Below are positions 55,480 through 64,000 of a DNA stretch of 64,000 nt, in pieces. The notes below the pieces were generated by a model that did not search any database, was not told where the DNA came from, and saw only the letters and a list, made by a program, of their open reading frames with translations. The position numbers and the translations under genes were made by a program. Within the stretch, counting starts at the first letter, position 1; every line of letters begins with the position of its first letter. Source of the stretch: Megaustenia siamemsis. Taxonomy: Eukaryota > Mollusca > Gastropoda > Stylommatophora > Ariophantidae. The stretch lies in the NCBI GenBank assembly GCA_032433765.1, contig JAVIAB010000024.1:13348578-13412577 (forward strand). The letters run 5' to 3'.

Positions 55480-55870
55480 CTCGAATTATGTTATGACATT
55501 TCATATACATGCTCTCCATGACTTGCCAGATGTTCCCAGTCATATTCACATGTGGAGAAGTCATTCAGAGATGATTTACATATATCTCTATATCGTAGTT
55601 TAGGTCTGCCATTTTGAATTTTTCCGTGTGTTAGTTCACCATATAGTGTTTGCCTGGGGATGCGCTTATCTTCCATTCGCTGGATGTGCCCCAGCCATTT
55701 TAGTCTTCGACATCTTTACATCGACAAGATTGTTGGGGTCTTAGCACGTTACAGGACAGCTAAGTTGGTTTTTTTATCCTGCCATTTGATGTGCATTATT
55801 CTGCGGAGGCATCGCATGTGAAAGACATTTAGTCTTTTTTCCTGGCTTGAGTATGTTGTCCAGGTTTCAG
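55480..55870 (-). mobile_element. LINE family 6 C-terminus
   Basis: The minus strand reads QRMEDKRIPRQTLYGELTHG, KIQNGRPKLRYRDICKSSL and WEHLA. This is the widely found metazoan LINE pattern (RIPK..LYGEL..GKR..GRPKLRYKD). Upstream, the region to 55870 contains ETWTTYSSQEKRLN-like sequence in another frame. Confidence 0.8.
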
Positions 55871-55922
55871 ATCCATAGAATAGACGTACAAAACGACATA
55901 ATAGTAAAGAGAAAATTAAGGG

Positions 55923-56158
55923 AAGATAAAGGTAAAGGTAAAGTACGAGACATTAATCGGCGTCTTAGCACGCGAGTTTTCACTCATATTTGTTCTGCCG
56001 ATTATCCAGAAGTGTTCGGAGACTTCTGGATAATGTCGCTTCAAGCATCGATACTCACGATACGAGGCGATATTCCTCACCTCCCCAGAGAAATAACCAG
56101 GTACCCATTTCAGCCAGCAACTGGGTCGACCGAGAGAATATTTTGTTTGTAACCAAGT
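55923..56158 (-). mobile_element. SINE 2 copy, head-truncated
   Basis: It matches 17727-17960 (GTAAAGTACGAGAC tail at the left, GGGTCGACCGAGAGAATATT at the right). The tRNA-like head with the B box is absent, so this copy is 5'-truncated. Confidence 0.75.
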
Positions 56159-56734
56159 GGACAAAGAAGATGATGTGAGCAAATATCACAAACATACTGG
56201 GATTGGTAACTGCAAGGCATCTCTCACGACACACAATTTAGAATTCATATCGTGAGTTAGAAATAAGTAAAGGATAATGCTGACATAGATAGGAAAGAAC
56301 ATGTTGGAACTAATAGCGAGGATTCTAAACAAGGACCACTTTGTATACGAATTTAGAATGAAGTTACATACAGTCCAAATTGCGCTTTTGACACGACATT
56401 AAGTAAGGTCGTTCAGTCCAAGTGTCAACATGGGAAAACGGAGCATACAATCTAGACAGTCATGTCTAGTGACACACAACCTAATTAATATAATACTTTA
56501 TCAAATGTGTAACTTATAATCTACAATTAATTTATTGAAATATTTACTTTATTTTTTTTCTTTAATATTTAATTTATTAAAATTGTAGAGACATCATGTA
56601 TTTGTTGCCGTATTTGAGACATTGTGCGCACATTTCACGCAAGATTCGACGTTTATCAACTCATATTATAGCATTGTAGAATAATAAAAACATTATAGAT
56701 ATTTCTATATATACATATTTCGCTAACTTAAATG
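56159..56734. other. No gene or repeat recognised
   Basis: AT-rich unique-looking sequence. Donor-like GTAAGG at 56404 has no convincing acceptor at a suitable distance. Confidence 0.35.
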
Positions 56735-57330
56735 CAGGACGGTAGATAAGAACAGACAACCAACAACTTACCAACTTTCTATGTTCTAACTCTTATACAC
56801 CCAGGACGATAGATAAGAACAGACAACCAACAACTTACCGACTTTCTATGTTATAACTCTTATACACCCAGGACGATAGATAAGAACCGACAACCAACAA
56901 CTTACCAACTTTCTATGTTCTAACTCTTATACACCCAGGACGATAGATAAGAACCGACATCCAACAACTTACCAACTTTCTATGTTCTAACTCTTATACA
57001 CCCAGGACGATAGATAAGAACCGACAACCAACAACTTACCGACTTTCTATGTTATAACTCTTATACACCCAGGACGATAGATAAGCACAGACAACCAACA
57101 ACTTACCAACTTTCTATGTTCTAACTCTTATACACCCAGGACGATAGATAAGCACAGACAACCAACAACTTACCAACTTTCTATGTTCTAACTCTTATAC
57201 ACCCAGGACGATAGATACGCACAGACAACCAACAACTTACCAACTTTCTATGTTCTAACTCTTATACACCCAGGACGATAGATAAGAACCGACAACCAAC
57301 AACTTACCAACTCCTACATACCCTGGACGG
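56735..57330. repeat. 67-bp minisatellite (~9 units)
   Basis: The unit contains ACACCCAGGACGATAGATAA and CCAACAACTTACCAACTTTC. Alternating variants (AACAG/AACCG/CACAG) show partial homogenisation. The last unit is shortened. Confidence 0.92.
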
Positions 57331-57576
57331 TAGATATCGCGTAGAATAAAGGTTGAATATACCTCCGTTTATTCAACAAAATCATCTTTACAACACGATA
57401 GCTACGTCACACATTTTTGATCACTTCTAGACAAGCATGAAGATTGTGATGTAATACATTCACCCGCTATTTTAGTCAACCTTAATTTTCTGTTTCACTA
57501 GGATACAAAATATCCAATGAGAATTTATGGAGATTTGAACAATGTAAGTTATATAAATAAAAAGACTACTATTCAT

Positions 57577-57830
57577 TATGTGCCATACCGGTTGACGTAG
57601 GTGATCATGTTCCTCCACAATCTTCTATCCACAGTGCATCGTATCAGTTCTGTTGTTGACTGTTTTCCATGCCACAACACCAAGCTATCCAGTATTTTCT
57701 CTCTTTGTCGTCCGCGATCTCTTTTTCCTTTTATTTTGCCAGTTGTAACCAAGTATTCCAACTTTCCTCTTCTCATGCCCCACGCCGCTGAAAGGCAGAC
57801 GAGGAGGCAAAGAAGGAAGAGGAAGATCTA
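57577..57830 (-). mobile_element. LINE family 3 fragment joined to a family 4 tail
   Basis: The minus strand 57577-57776 encodes MRRGKLEYLVTTGKIKGKRD through MITYVNRYGT, a clean family 3 C-terminus. From 57779 the plus strand carries family 4 tail sequence (CGCTGAAAGGCAGACGAGG), giving a second family 3/family 4 junction like that at 4688. Confidence 0.8.
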
Positions 57831-58028
57831 CTTAGAAAAGGGAACTAAAAAAAAAAAAAAGAACATGACTAAAAGGGAAGAGGAAAATGAATTTGTAGAT
57901 AAACATGAATATAATATGAATTAATAAGATAACACGATGCGCGCTGTTAATTGTATGTTGTTGTTTAACATTTCTGATAAATACATTTGTTTGATATGTC
58001 CTCTTACTAGTTCGTTATTTGTTCTTAG

Positions 58029-58058
58029 GTTTCCCGCGTGTTGAAAGGGGTACTGAAA
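58029..58058 (+). CDS. Candidate microexon 9 (30 bp, VSRVLKGVLK)
   Basis: The acceptor CGTTATTTGTTCTTAG and donor GTAAGTAATGTG enclose 30 bp open in phase 0. Phase 1 contains a stop. It is basic and amphipathic in character. Intron on both sides (57830-58475) has no recognised repeat. Confidence 0.58.
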
Positions 58059-58475
58059 GTAAGTAATGTGTGCCAGAGCAGATTAAACATATAAATATTA
58101 AATCATACCATTTAAATGAATTATATATCACTTGTTTAGTTTTATATTGATCACTGTCAATAGCCTGTTATTGATACAGAATGATAAATAAATTAAATGG
58201 GGTGATCCAGACAAGAACAGATGACTTGTAAACAAACACGTAACAGAGACTGTCAGTGGACTACATTTTGATGATTACACTGAGAGAGGGATTAAATCGC
58301 CAAGAAGCAAATATATTCACTCCAGTTTGTTATTTCACATTTGTGTCTATTAACACAATTATCTGTGTTTATATCTATTTTATTTACAGTATGACGTCTT
58401 GATTTTCTTGCATTGAGATTACGATGTTGTTTTTCATTCAATAATTGTTCTGTTGTTATCATTTTAACAATGCCG

Positions 58476-58713
58476 TTTAGTGAACTACTTACTCATATGG
58501 CTAGCATGTTCTGTCTAATATACGCTACTTGGTTTTGAAGTCTAGAATTGGAACTTGATTAAACCTCAACTTAGGAGCCGCGATAGCTCAGTGGTTAGTG
58601 AACTACTTACTCATATGGCTAGCATGTTCTGTCTAATATACGCTACTTGGGTTATGAAGTCTAGAATTGGAACTTTATTAAACCTCAACTTAGGAGCCGC
58701 GATAGCTCAGTGG
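58476..58713. repeat. 119-bp tandem duplication covering a SINE head and its flank
   Basis: TTAGTGAACTACTTACTCAT occurs at about 58476 and 58595. The duplicated unit includes unique flank plus the first ~28 bp of SINE 1 (TAGGAGCCGCGATAGCTCAG). TTAGTGAACT is common to the flank and the SINE A-box region, so it served as microhomology. Confidence 0.8.
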
Positions 58714-58932
58714 TTAGTGAAATGGAATACAAAGGACAAGGGATTCGGTTCGATCAGGATCGACGGCCTGGGTTCACCAAGGTTTAAATGGGTACCAGAT
58801 TTTTTCTGGGAAAGTAAAGCTGCACTGGCATAATACCAAAAATCATGTACCGAAAGGCAGTAAAATGATGGTCACTAGCACCAACATTCCCTATAGACCA
58901 CTTGGCGTGATGGGTACTTTACTTTTTACTTT
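58692..58932 (+). mobile_element. SINE 1 copy
   Basis: The A box is intact (TAGCTCAGTGGTTAG) and the B box is altered by a small insertion (GGTTCGATCAGG). The tail is GGGTACTTTACTTTTTACTT. A ~20-bp internal deletion lies near 58840. Confidence 0.85.
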
Positions 58933-59002
58933 AAACCGCAACTCAAGAAATTGATTACAAATTTGACAAGAGAAATGTTCAAATTATTATGATAACATTT
59001 AC

Positions 59003-59515
59003 ATCATCACCATCATCATCGAGTGCCGTCTCCGCATCGAAGGTTGGCTACCATGGAGAGCCATTCTGCTCTGTCTCTTGCTTTGATGGTGCAGGTTGTC
59101 ATAGGCTGATTTGTCCAACTTTTGATGTTACTCGTCCATGTTAGTCTTAGTCTGCATCTGCCTCTCTTTTACCTTGTATTTTCCCTTCTAATATTACTTT
59201 TATTAGGCTGTTGTGTATTTAACATGACCACAACATTTCATTTGTCTTGTGCTAATTGTGTTTAGTAGTTCTTTTTTTTTCATTTTTAGTTGTTTTAAAA
59301 CTTCTTCGCTTGTTTTCTTTTCTTTCCATCCAATTCTACCTATTCTTCTATAAATCCACATTTCAAAGGCTTCAATTTTCTGTTCTGTTTTCTGGTCTAA
59401 TGTCCATGTTTCTGCACCATACAGGTATATTGAGAAGATGTAACATTTTGCTATTCTTAGTTTCAGCCCTGGTGTTATTTGTTTTGATGTTAGTATATTT
59501 TTAATGGCATAACAT
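59003..59515 (-). mobile_element. LINE family 2
   Basis: Minus-strand family 2 from the (CAT)n tail (59005-59020) to the YLYGAETWTLDQ region and on to about 59515. It ends only ~20 bp before the acceptor of candidate microexon 10. Confidence 0.82.
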
Positions 59516-59538
59516 TTAAATATATGTGATTATTTTAG

Positions 59539-59580
59539 GCTGTACGGAAACCTATTGAATTGGAGGCTACATTCACAGAG
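59539..59580 (+). CDS. Candidate microexon 10 (42 bp, AVRKPIELEATFTE)
   Basis: The acceptor ATGTGATTATTTTAG and donor GAG/GTTAGT enclose 42 bp, the longest candidate, open in phase 0. The intron sequence after it (TATGTAAAATATAAGGCTAT) is similar to that after candidates 11 and 12. Confidence 0.6.
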
Positions 59581-59684
59581 GTTAGTTATGTAAAATATAA
59601 GGCTATGTCAATTTAGAATTGAGCTTACTGAAATGTGAGCAAATCGAGAATAAACTCCCTCGATAATCTATTTATACATATGAA

Positions 59685-61176
59685 AAAAAACTATAAAAAC
59701 AATGAAAAAGGGAAAGGCAGCAGGACCTGACAATATACAGATAGAGATGATACAGGCGCTAGATTATTGTGGCATTAAAGTGATCACAGACATGTGCAAT
59801 GACATATACCACACAGGATAGATACCAAATGAACTAAAAACATCAACTTTCATTGCGTTGCCGAAAAAGAATGGTGCAGTTGAATGCAGTGATTTCAGAA
59901 CAATAAGCCTAATAAGGCAGGTAACAACAATTTTACTAAAAATTATACAGGAAAGGATTAAGAATAAAATCAATACTGAATTAGATGAGCAACAATTTGG
60001 TTTCAGGAAAAACAGTGGCACAATAGAAGCCATAATTTGCATGAGAACATTGATTGAAAAGTACATAGAAGTAAACAAACCAATATATGCCTGCTTTATA
60101 GATTACACCAAAGCTTTCGATAGAATACACCATAACCAACTTATACACTGCCTAAAGGATATAGGTCTAGACGACACAGACATACGACTAATATATAATT
60201 TGTACTGGGACCAAACATAAATAAAATATAACAAAGAGAACTCTACACCAATGGACATAAAAAGAGGAGTAAAACAGGGATGCATCCTATCACCAAGTTT
60301 GTTCAATCTATACACTGTGCAAATCTTTAAAAACATCTCAGAGATGCCAGGCCTAAACATTAATGGAAAGATAATCAATAACCTAAGATATGCTGATGAT
60401 ACTGTTCTACTAGCAGAAATTCCTAAAGACCTACAACAATTGCTTAATGTGATAAACATAACAAGCAAAAAATATGAACTAGATATGAATATCAAAAAGA
60501 CTAAAACTATGATCATAAACAAAGAAAATTCTCAAGACCTACAAGTAAATATAACAGTTGAAGGAATACATCTGGAGACAGTCTAGAGCTACAACTACCT
60601 GGGACATACTATAACCATTGATGGAAAATGTGAAATTGAAATAAACAAAAGAATAGGTATGGCAAAAAGTAATTTTAATGCCATGAAAAATATACTAACA
60701 ACAAAACAAATAACAGTAAGGCTGAAAGTGAGAATAGAAAAATGTTACACCTTCTCAATATTCCAATATGGTGCAGAAACATGAACAATAGACAATAAAA
60801 CAGAACAGAAAATTGAAGCCAATGAAATGTGGATTTATAGAAGAATAGGTAGAATTGGATGGAAAGAAAAGAAAACAAACGATGAAGTTTTAAAACAACT
60901 AAAAATAAAAAGAGAACTACTAAATACAATTAAGACAAGACAAATGCAATTTTTCGGGCACGTTAAAAGACACAACAGCCTACTAAAAGTAATATTGGAA
61001 GGGAAAATACAAGGTAAAAGAGACAGATGCAGACCAAGACTAACATGGACGAGTAACATCAAAAGATGGACATGTCAATCTATGACAGCCAGCACCATCA
61101 AAGCAAGAAACAGAGTGGAATGGCGATCCATGGAAGCCAACCTTCGTGGCGGAGACTGCACTAGATGGTGATGAAG
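59685..61176 (+). mobile_element. LINE family 2, long copy with RT
   Basis: It encodes KGKAAGPDNIQIEMIQALDY, NELDEQQFGFRKN-like sequence, CFIDYTKAFDRIHHNQLIHC, GVKQGCILSPSLFNLYTVQI and the catalytic NLRYADDTVLLAE (about 60385). The C-terminus runs to WRSMEANLRGGDC and a stop. Three in-frame stops and two frameshifts inactivate it. The TSD ACATATGAA lies at 59676-59684 and 61177-61185. It sits between candidate microexons 10 and 11. Confidence 0.9.
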
Positions 61177-61259
61177 ACATATGAAGATATTAATTAAGAT
61201 TTAACAGGACACATTTACTAAATAATTTGATAATATTTAAATATTTCTAATATTTTTAG

Positions 61260-61289
61260 GTTGCAAAAGAAAGTAATAAAAGCAGAAGA
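61260..61289 (+). CDS. Candidate microexon 11 (30 bp, VAKESNKSRR)
   Basis: The acceptor ATTTCTAATATTTTTAG and donor GTGAGTAAGATT enclose 30 bp open in phase 0. It shares GAAAGTARTAA with candidate 12 and a similar downstream flank, suggesting exon duplication. Confidence 0.6.
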
Positions 61290-61317
61290 GTGAGTAAGAT
61301 TAATTATGTAGAGTATA

Positions 61318-61446
61318 AGGGAAAATGCTGTTTAAAATAGGCTTTATGAACAGATTTGTATGCATTTCTTTGCCTTGACCTCTTTATAAACAGTGAACGA
61401 TTTAAGAATAAACTATCTCGATAATAAAGTTTTAGCTCAACATGTT
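61318..61446. repeat. Repeat family D copy
   Basis: It matches 48022-48160 (TAGGCTTTATGAACA, GACCTCTTTATAAACAGTG, AATAAACTATCTCGATAATA). A shorter piece of the same end is at 59645-59670 (GAGAATAAACTCCCTCGATA). Confidence 0.75.
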
Positions 61447-61493
61447 TGTTTTTTTTCATTAATTTGATAAAACTCTCAGTTTTTGTTATTTAG

Positions 61494-61526
61494 AACACGA
61501 ATGAAAGTAGTAACGTGAATGCAGCA
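61494..61526 (+). CDS. Candidate microexon 12 (33 bp, NTNESSNVNAA)
   Basis: The acceptor CAGTTTTTGTTATTTAG and donor GCA/GTGAGTAAAG enclose 33 bp open in phase 0. Its intron start (AAGTAAAACATAAGG...) runs straight into a 71-bp tandem array. Confidence 0.6.
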
Positions 61527-61544
61527 GTGAGTAAAGTTAGTTAA

Positions 61545-61890
61545 GTAAAACATAAGGTTAAGTCAAGTTTAAAACAAGTTTGAGTGAACACATTGTGAAC
61601 AAATTATTCAGTGTAAAAATATATAAGGCGAAGTCAAGTTTAAAACAAGTTTGAGTGAACACATTGTGAAGAAATTATTCAATATAAAAATGTATAAGCC
61701 GAAGTCAAGTTTAAAACAAGTTTGAGTGAACACATTGTGAAGAAATTATTCAATATAAAAATGTATAAGGCGAAGTCAAGTTTAAAACAAGTTTGAATGA
61801 ACACATTGTGAACAAATTATTCAGTGTAAAAATATATAAGGCGAAGTCAAGTTTAAAACAAGTTTGAATGAACAGATTGTGAACAAATGA
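61545..61890. repeat. 71-bp minisatellite (~5 units) grown from intron flank
   Basis: The unit contains AAGTCAAGTTTAAAACAAG and GTGAACACATTGTGAA. AGTCAAGTTT recurs at about 61561, 61632, 61703, 61774 and 61845. Its first unit is the sequence just downstream of candidate microexon 12. Confidence 0.9.
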
Positions 61891-62091
61891 TGCAGTATAA
61901 GTTTCACTCACATTACAATAACAATATTGATTTACAACCATCGAAATTAATGGGATGAGAACTTTCTAAGGGAAATCATCCCAGCTATAACTTCTGTCAT
62001 TAATAGAATATAGATTGTACAAAGCTCTTACACAACGTTTCCACATACATAACACAATCATTGTGATTTTGTACGTTTTATAATATCGACA

Positions 62092-62783
62092 AGTAAAAGA
62101 ATTCTTAAATATTATGTAGAGCCAGTCCATGACAATTTCTTTGCATTGTTAGAAACGCCACTGCCAATCCAGTTAATATCTCCTTTCAAGAGTTACATCC
62201 CGTTTATCATTTCTCACTTACGACCAGTGCTTATAACGTAATCTAATGAAGCCATGGTTACAAGATAATACCTTACAGTGTACAGTCTGTGTACAATTTA
62301 CTAAGACCACTCAGGGAGAAGGTATATACTACTACAAGTAGCATGTTTCTCATTACTTACCCTTGCCCCTATATGGATGTGAATCATGGATAATAGGACA
62401 ACAGACAAGAAAATCACTGGAGTTTGTAGAAATGTGGTTTTACAGAAAACTGTTGAGAATACCATGGACAGCTAAGAAGAGTGATGAAAAGGTTCTGAAT
62501 GAGGCCAAAGCAAAAACGAGAGCTAATTTCCAATATTAGGAAGAAACAATCATCATTTGTTGGCCATGTAATGAGAAGGGAACAACTGGAATATATTGTA
62601 ACAACTGGGAAAAATTGAGGGACGGAAAGATAGAGGGAAGCAAAGAAAAAAGATGCCAGACAGCTTAAAAAATGGCTTGGCAGAAGGTCAACAACAGAAA
62701 TGATAAATAACTGTCGTGATCGAAAGTTGTGGTGAGACATGATCACCTACGCCAGCAGGCCAAGTACTTGATGATGATGATAA
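62092..62783 (+). mobile_element. LINE family 1, interrupted
   Basis: 62092-62127 holds family 1 sequence (GAATTCTTAAATATTATGTA). It resumes at about 62366 (TATGGATGTGAATCATGG) and runs through the C-terminal region to TACTTGATGATGATG. The 62128-62365 interruption is unclassified and has no recognised feature. Confidence 0.8.
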
Positions 62784-62966
62784 TATCGATGATTATTTGT
62801 TACAAAATTAATTAAAATATATTGTCTATATTAACATTATACTTGTGTTATATATTAATGCACTTGTCAACTTACAATAGATAATATAAAATATATTGTT
62901 AGTTGACTAGTGCACGTAATTATACAATATGGCGACGTAAAACATAATTTATTTTGATGTAAGAAT

Positions 62967-63370
62967 CATCATCATCATGTGCCATACCGGCTGGCGTAGG
63001 CGATCATGTCCCTCCACAATCTTTTATCTACAGTGCATCGTTTCAGTTATGTTGTTGACTGTTTTCCATGCCATGACTCCAAGCTATCCAGTATTTTCTC
63101 TCTTTGTCGTCCGCGATCTCTCTTTCCTTTTATTTTGCCAGTTGTAACCAAGTATTCCAACTTTCCTCTTCTCATGATGTGCCCGAAAAATGTTGATTGC
63201 TTCTTTCTGATGTTTTTTAAGAGCTCTCTTTATGTGTTGGCCTCTTTGAGAACTTCCTCACTGGTCTTTTTAGCTGTCCAGGGAACTTTCAACATTCTTC
63301 TGAGAAATCCCATCTCTGTGGCCTCTAATCGTCTTGTCATATGTTTATCTACTATCCATGACTCGCTTAC
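62967..63370 (-). mobile_element. LINE family 3, perfect 11-bp TSD
   Basis: Minus-strand family 3 from SESWIVDKHMTRRLEATEMG and LRRMLKVPWTAKKTSEEVLK to the C-terminus and (CAT)n tail. GATGTAAGAAT lies at 62956-62966 and 63371-63381. Confidence 0.92.
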
Positions 63371-63414
63371 GATGTAAGAATAACAATAATTAAACTTGTT
63401 AGTCTTTCTATTAT

Positions 63415-63560
63415 TCTCATCACACACTCAGCAGCTGTCCATAAGTGATGAGATCTCCTCCCCAGATAACACGGAGCGAGAAACCATTAACTGGTAAACA
63501 ATTCTGCCTTCATTATTCCCGTGTCATTCCTAAATCTGACATGACTAACATGAAACATGA
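63415..63560 (-). repeat. Interspersed repeat family E, diverged
   Basis: The minus strand has GAGATCTCATCACTTATGGA and a GTCAGATTTAGGAATGACAC end resembling the copy at 50995-51235 (minus). Confidence 0.4.
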
Positions 63561-63636
63561 AGATGTGAGAGTTGAATCAAAGATACAGATTCACGAACAG
63601 CATCGACATCTTTAATCCGACCTACATTTCGAGCTT

Positions 63637-63893
63637 GGGAACCGCGATAGCTCAGTGGTTAGTGAACTTGACTACAAAGGACAAGAGGTAGGGTTCGATC
63701 CCAACTAACGGCTTCCGGTTCATCCAACCTTAAATGGGTACCAGATTTTGTTATGGGAAAGTAAACCCGCACGGGCGTAATACCGACTACATTACCCCAA
63801 CAATCATGTGCCGAAAGTCTGTAAAATTTATGGTCACTAACACCATATTCCCTACACGACACTTGACGTGACGGGGCTCTTTACTTTTTTTTT
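63637..63893 (+). mobile_element. SINE 1 copy
   Basis: A complete copy with A box TAGCTCAGTGGTTAG, B box GGTTCGATCCC and a GGGGCTCTTTACTTTTTTTT tail. It is among the best-preserved copies in the window. Confidence 0.88.
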
Positions 63894-64000
63894 TATTAGC
63901 CTACTAAAACTTTGACCACCGTCAAAGTGATTGGAGCCTCATTACGTACTAGTACAGAAGAAGCCATGGAGAGGAATTCGAAGAATAGAAAATCTTCTCA

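Noticed and set aside
53703..55603. Open frames of 16-residue repeats (for example RSSGGYCVYGPFRLVR)
   Set aside because: A multiple-of-three minisatellite period opens several frames on both strands. The array is interrupted by an insertion without any sign of constraint.

Overview
The window looks like non-genic DNA from a large, AT-rich, repeat-loaded animal nuclear genome. It has no bacterial gene organisation. It is full of degraded non-LTR retrotransposons (LINEs), tRNA-derived SINEs, TTAA-flanked DNA elements and minisatellites, and spliceosomal-type GT/AG signals can be seen. An invertebrate is likely (lophotrochozoan or arthropod), but I cannot name the species. No conventional host gene is visible. 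The only near-intact protein is a transposase of the IS630-Tc1-mariner superfamily (2428-3537, minus strand).

Region by region. 1-6.7 kb: LINE fragments around the Tc1/mariner-type element. 6.9-10.3 kb: minisatellites interrupted by LINE pieces. 11.5-16.4 kb: three neighbouring satellites built on a 27-bp register (27, 27 and 54 bp). 16.4-22 kb: nested LINEs and SINEs. 23.6-27 kb: a 43-bp satellite split by two LINE insertions, one with a perfect 10-bp target-site duplication (TSD). 28.3-29 kb: a TTAA-flanked element carrying a 47-bp minisatellite. 29.3-36 kb: a LINE flanked by 124-bp direct repeats, a SINE inside a LINE, and 17-bp and 67-bp arrays. 36-48 kb: SINEs, interspersed repeats, a LINE nest and two more TTAA elements. 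48-57.4 kb: 48-, 60-, 68-, 48- and 67-bp arrays and a large inverted-repeat element. 57.5-64 kb: more LINEs and SINEs.

I use six LINE groups, defined by C-terminal protein sequence. Family 1 ends REQLEYIVTTGKIEG...REWLGRRSTTEM. Family 2 ends GHVKRHNSLLKVILEGK...RPRLTWTSNIKRW. Family 3 ends RRGKLEYLVTTGK...WHGKQSTTELIRC. Family 4 ends RCENTRPKGRPRKRWVDG...GNITAAEANRRAKDRK. Families 5 and 6 are rarer. Families 1-3 end in (ATG/GAT)n tails and family 4 in a GAAGAA-rich tail. All copies are broken by stops or frameshifts.

The most interesting observation is a series of twelve candidate microexons on the plus strand, of 12-42 bp, scattered from 7.3 to 61.5 kb between the repeats. Each has a pyrimidine-rich AG acceptor and a GTRAG-type donor. 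All are multiples of three and open in phase 0. If real, the window is the interior of one long micro-exon gene whose introns are the repeats. This rests on inspection by eye only and needs RNA evidence.
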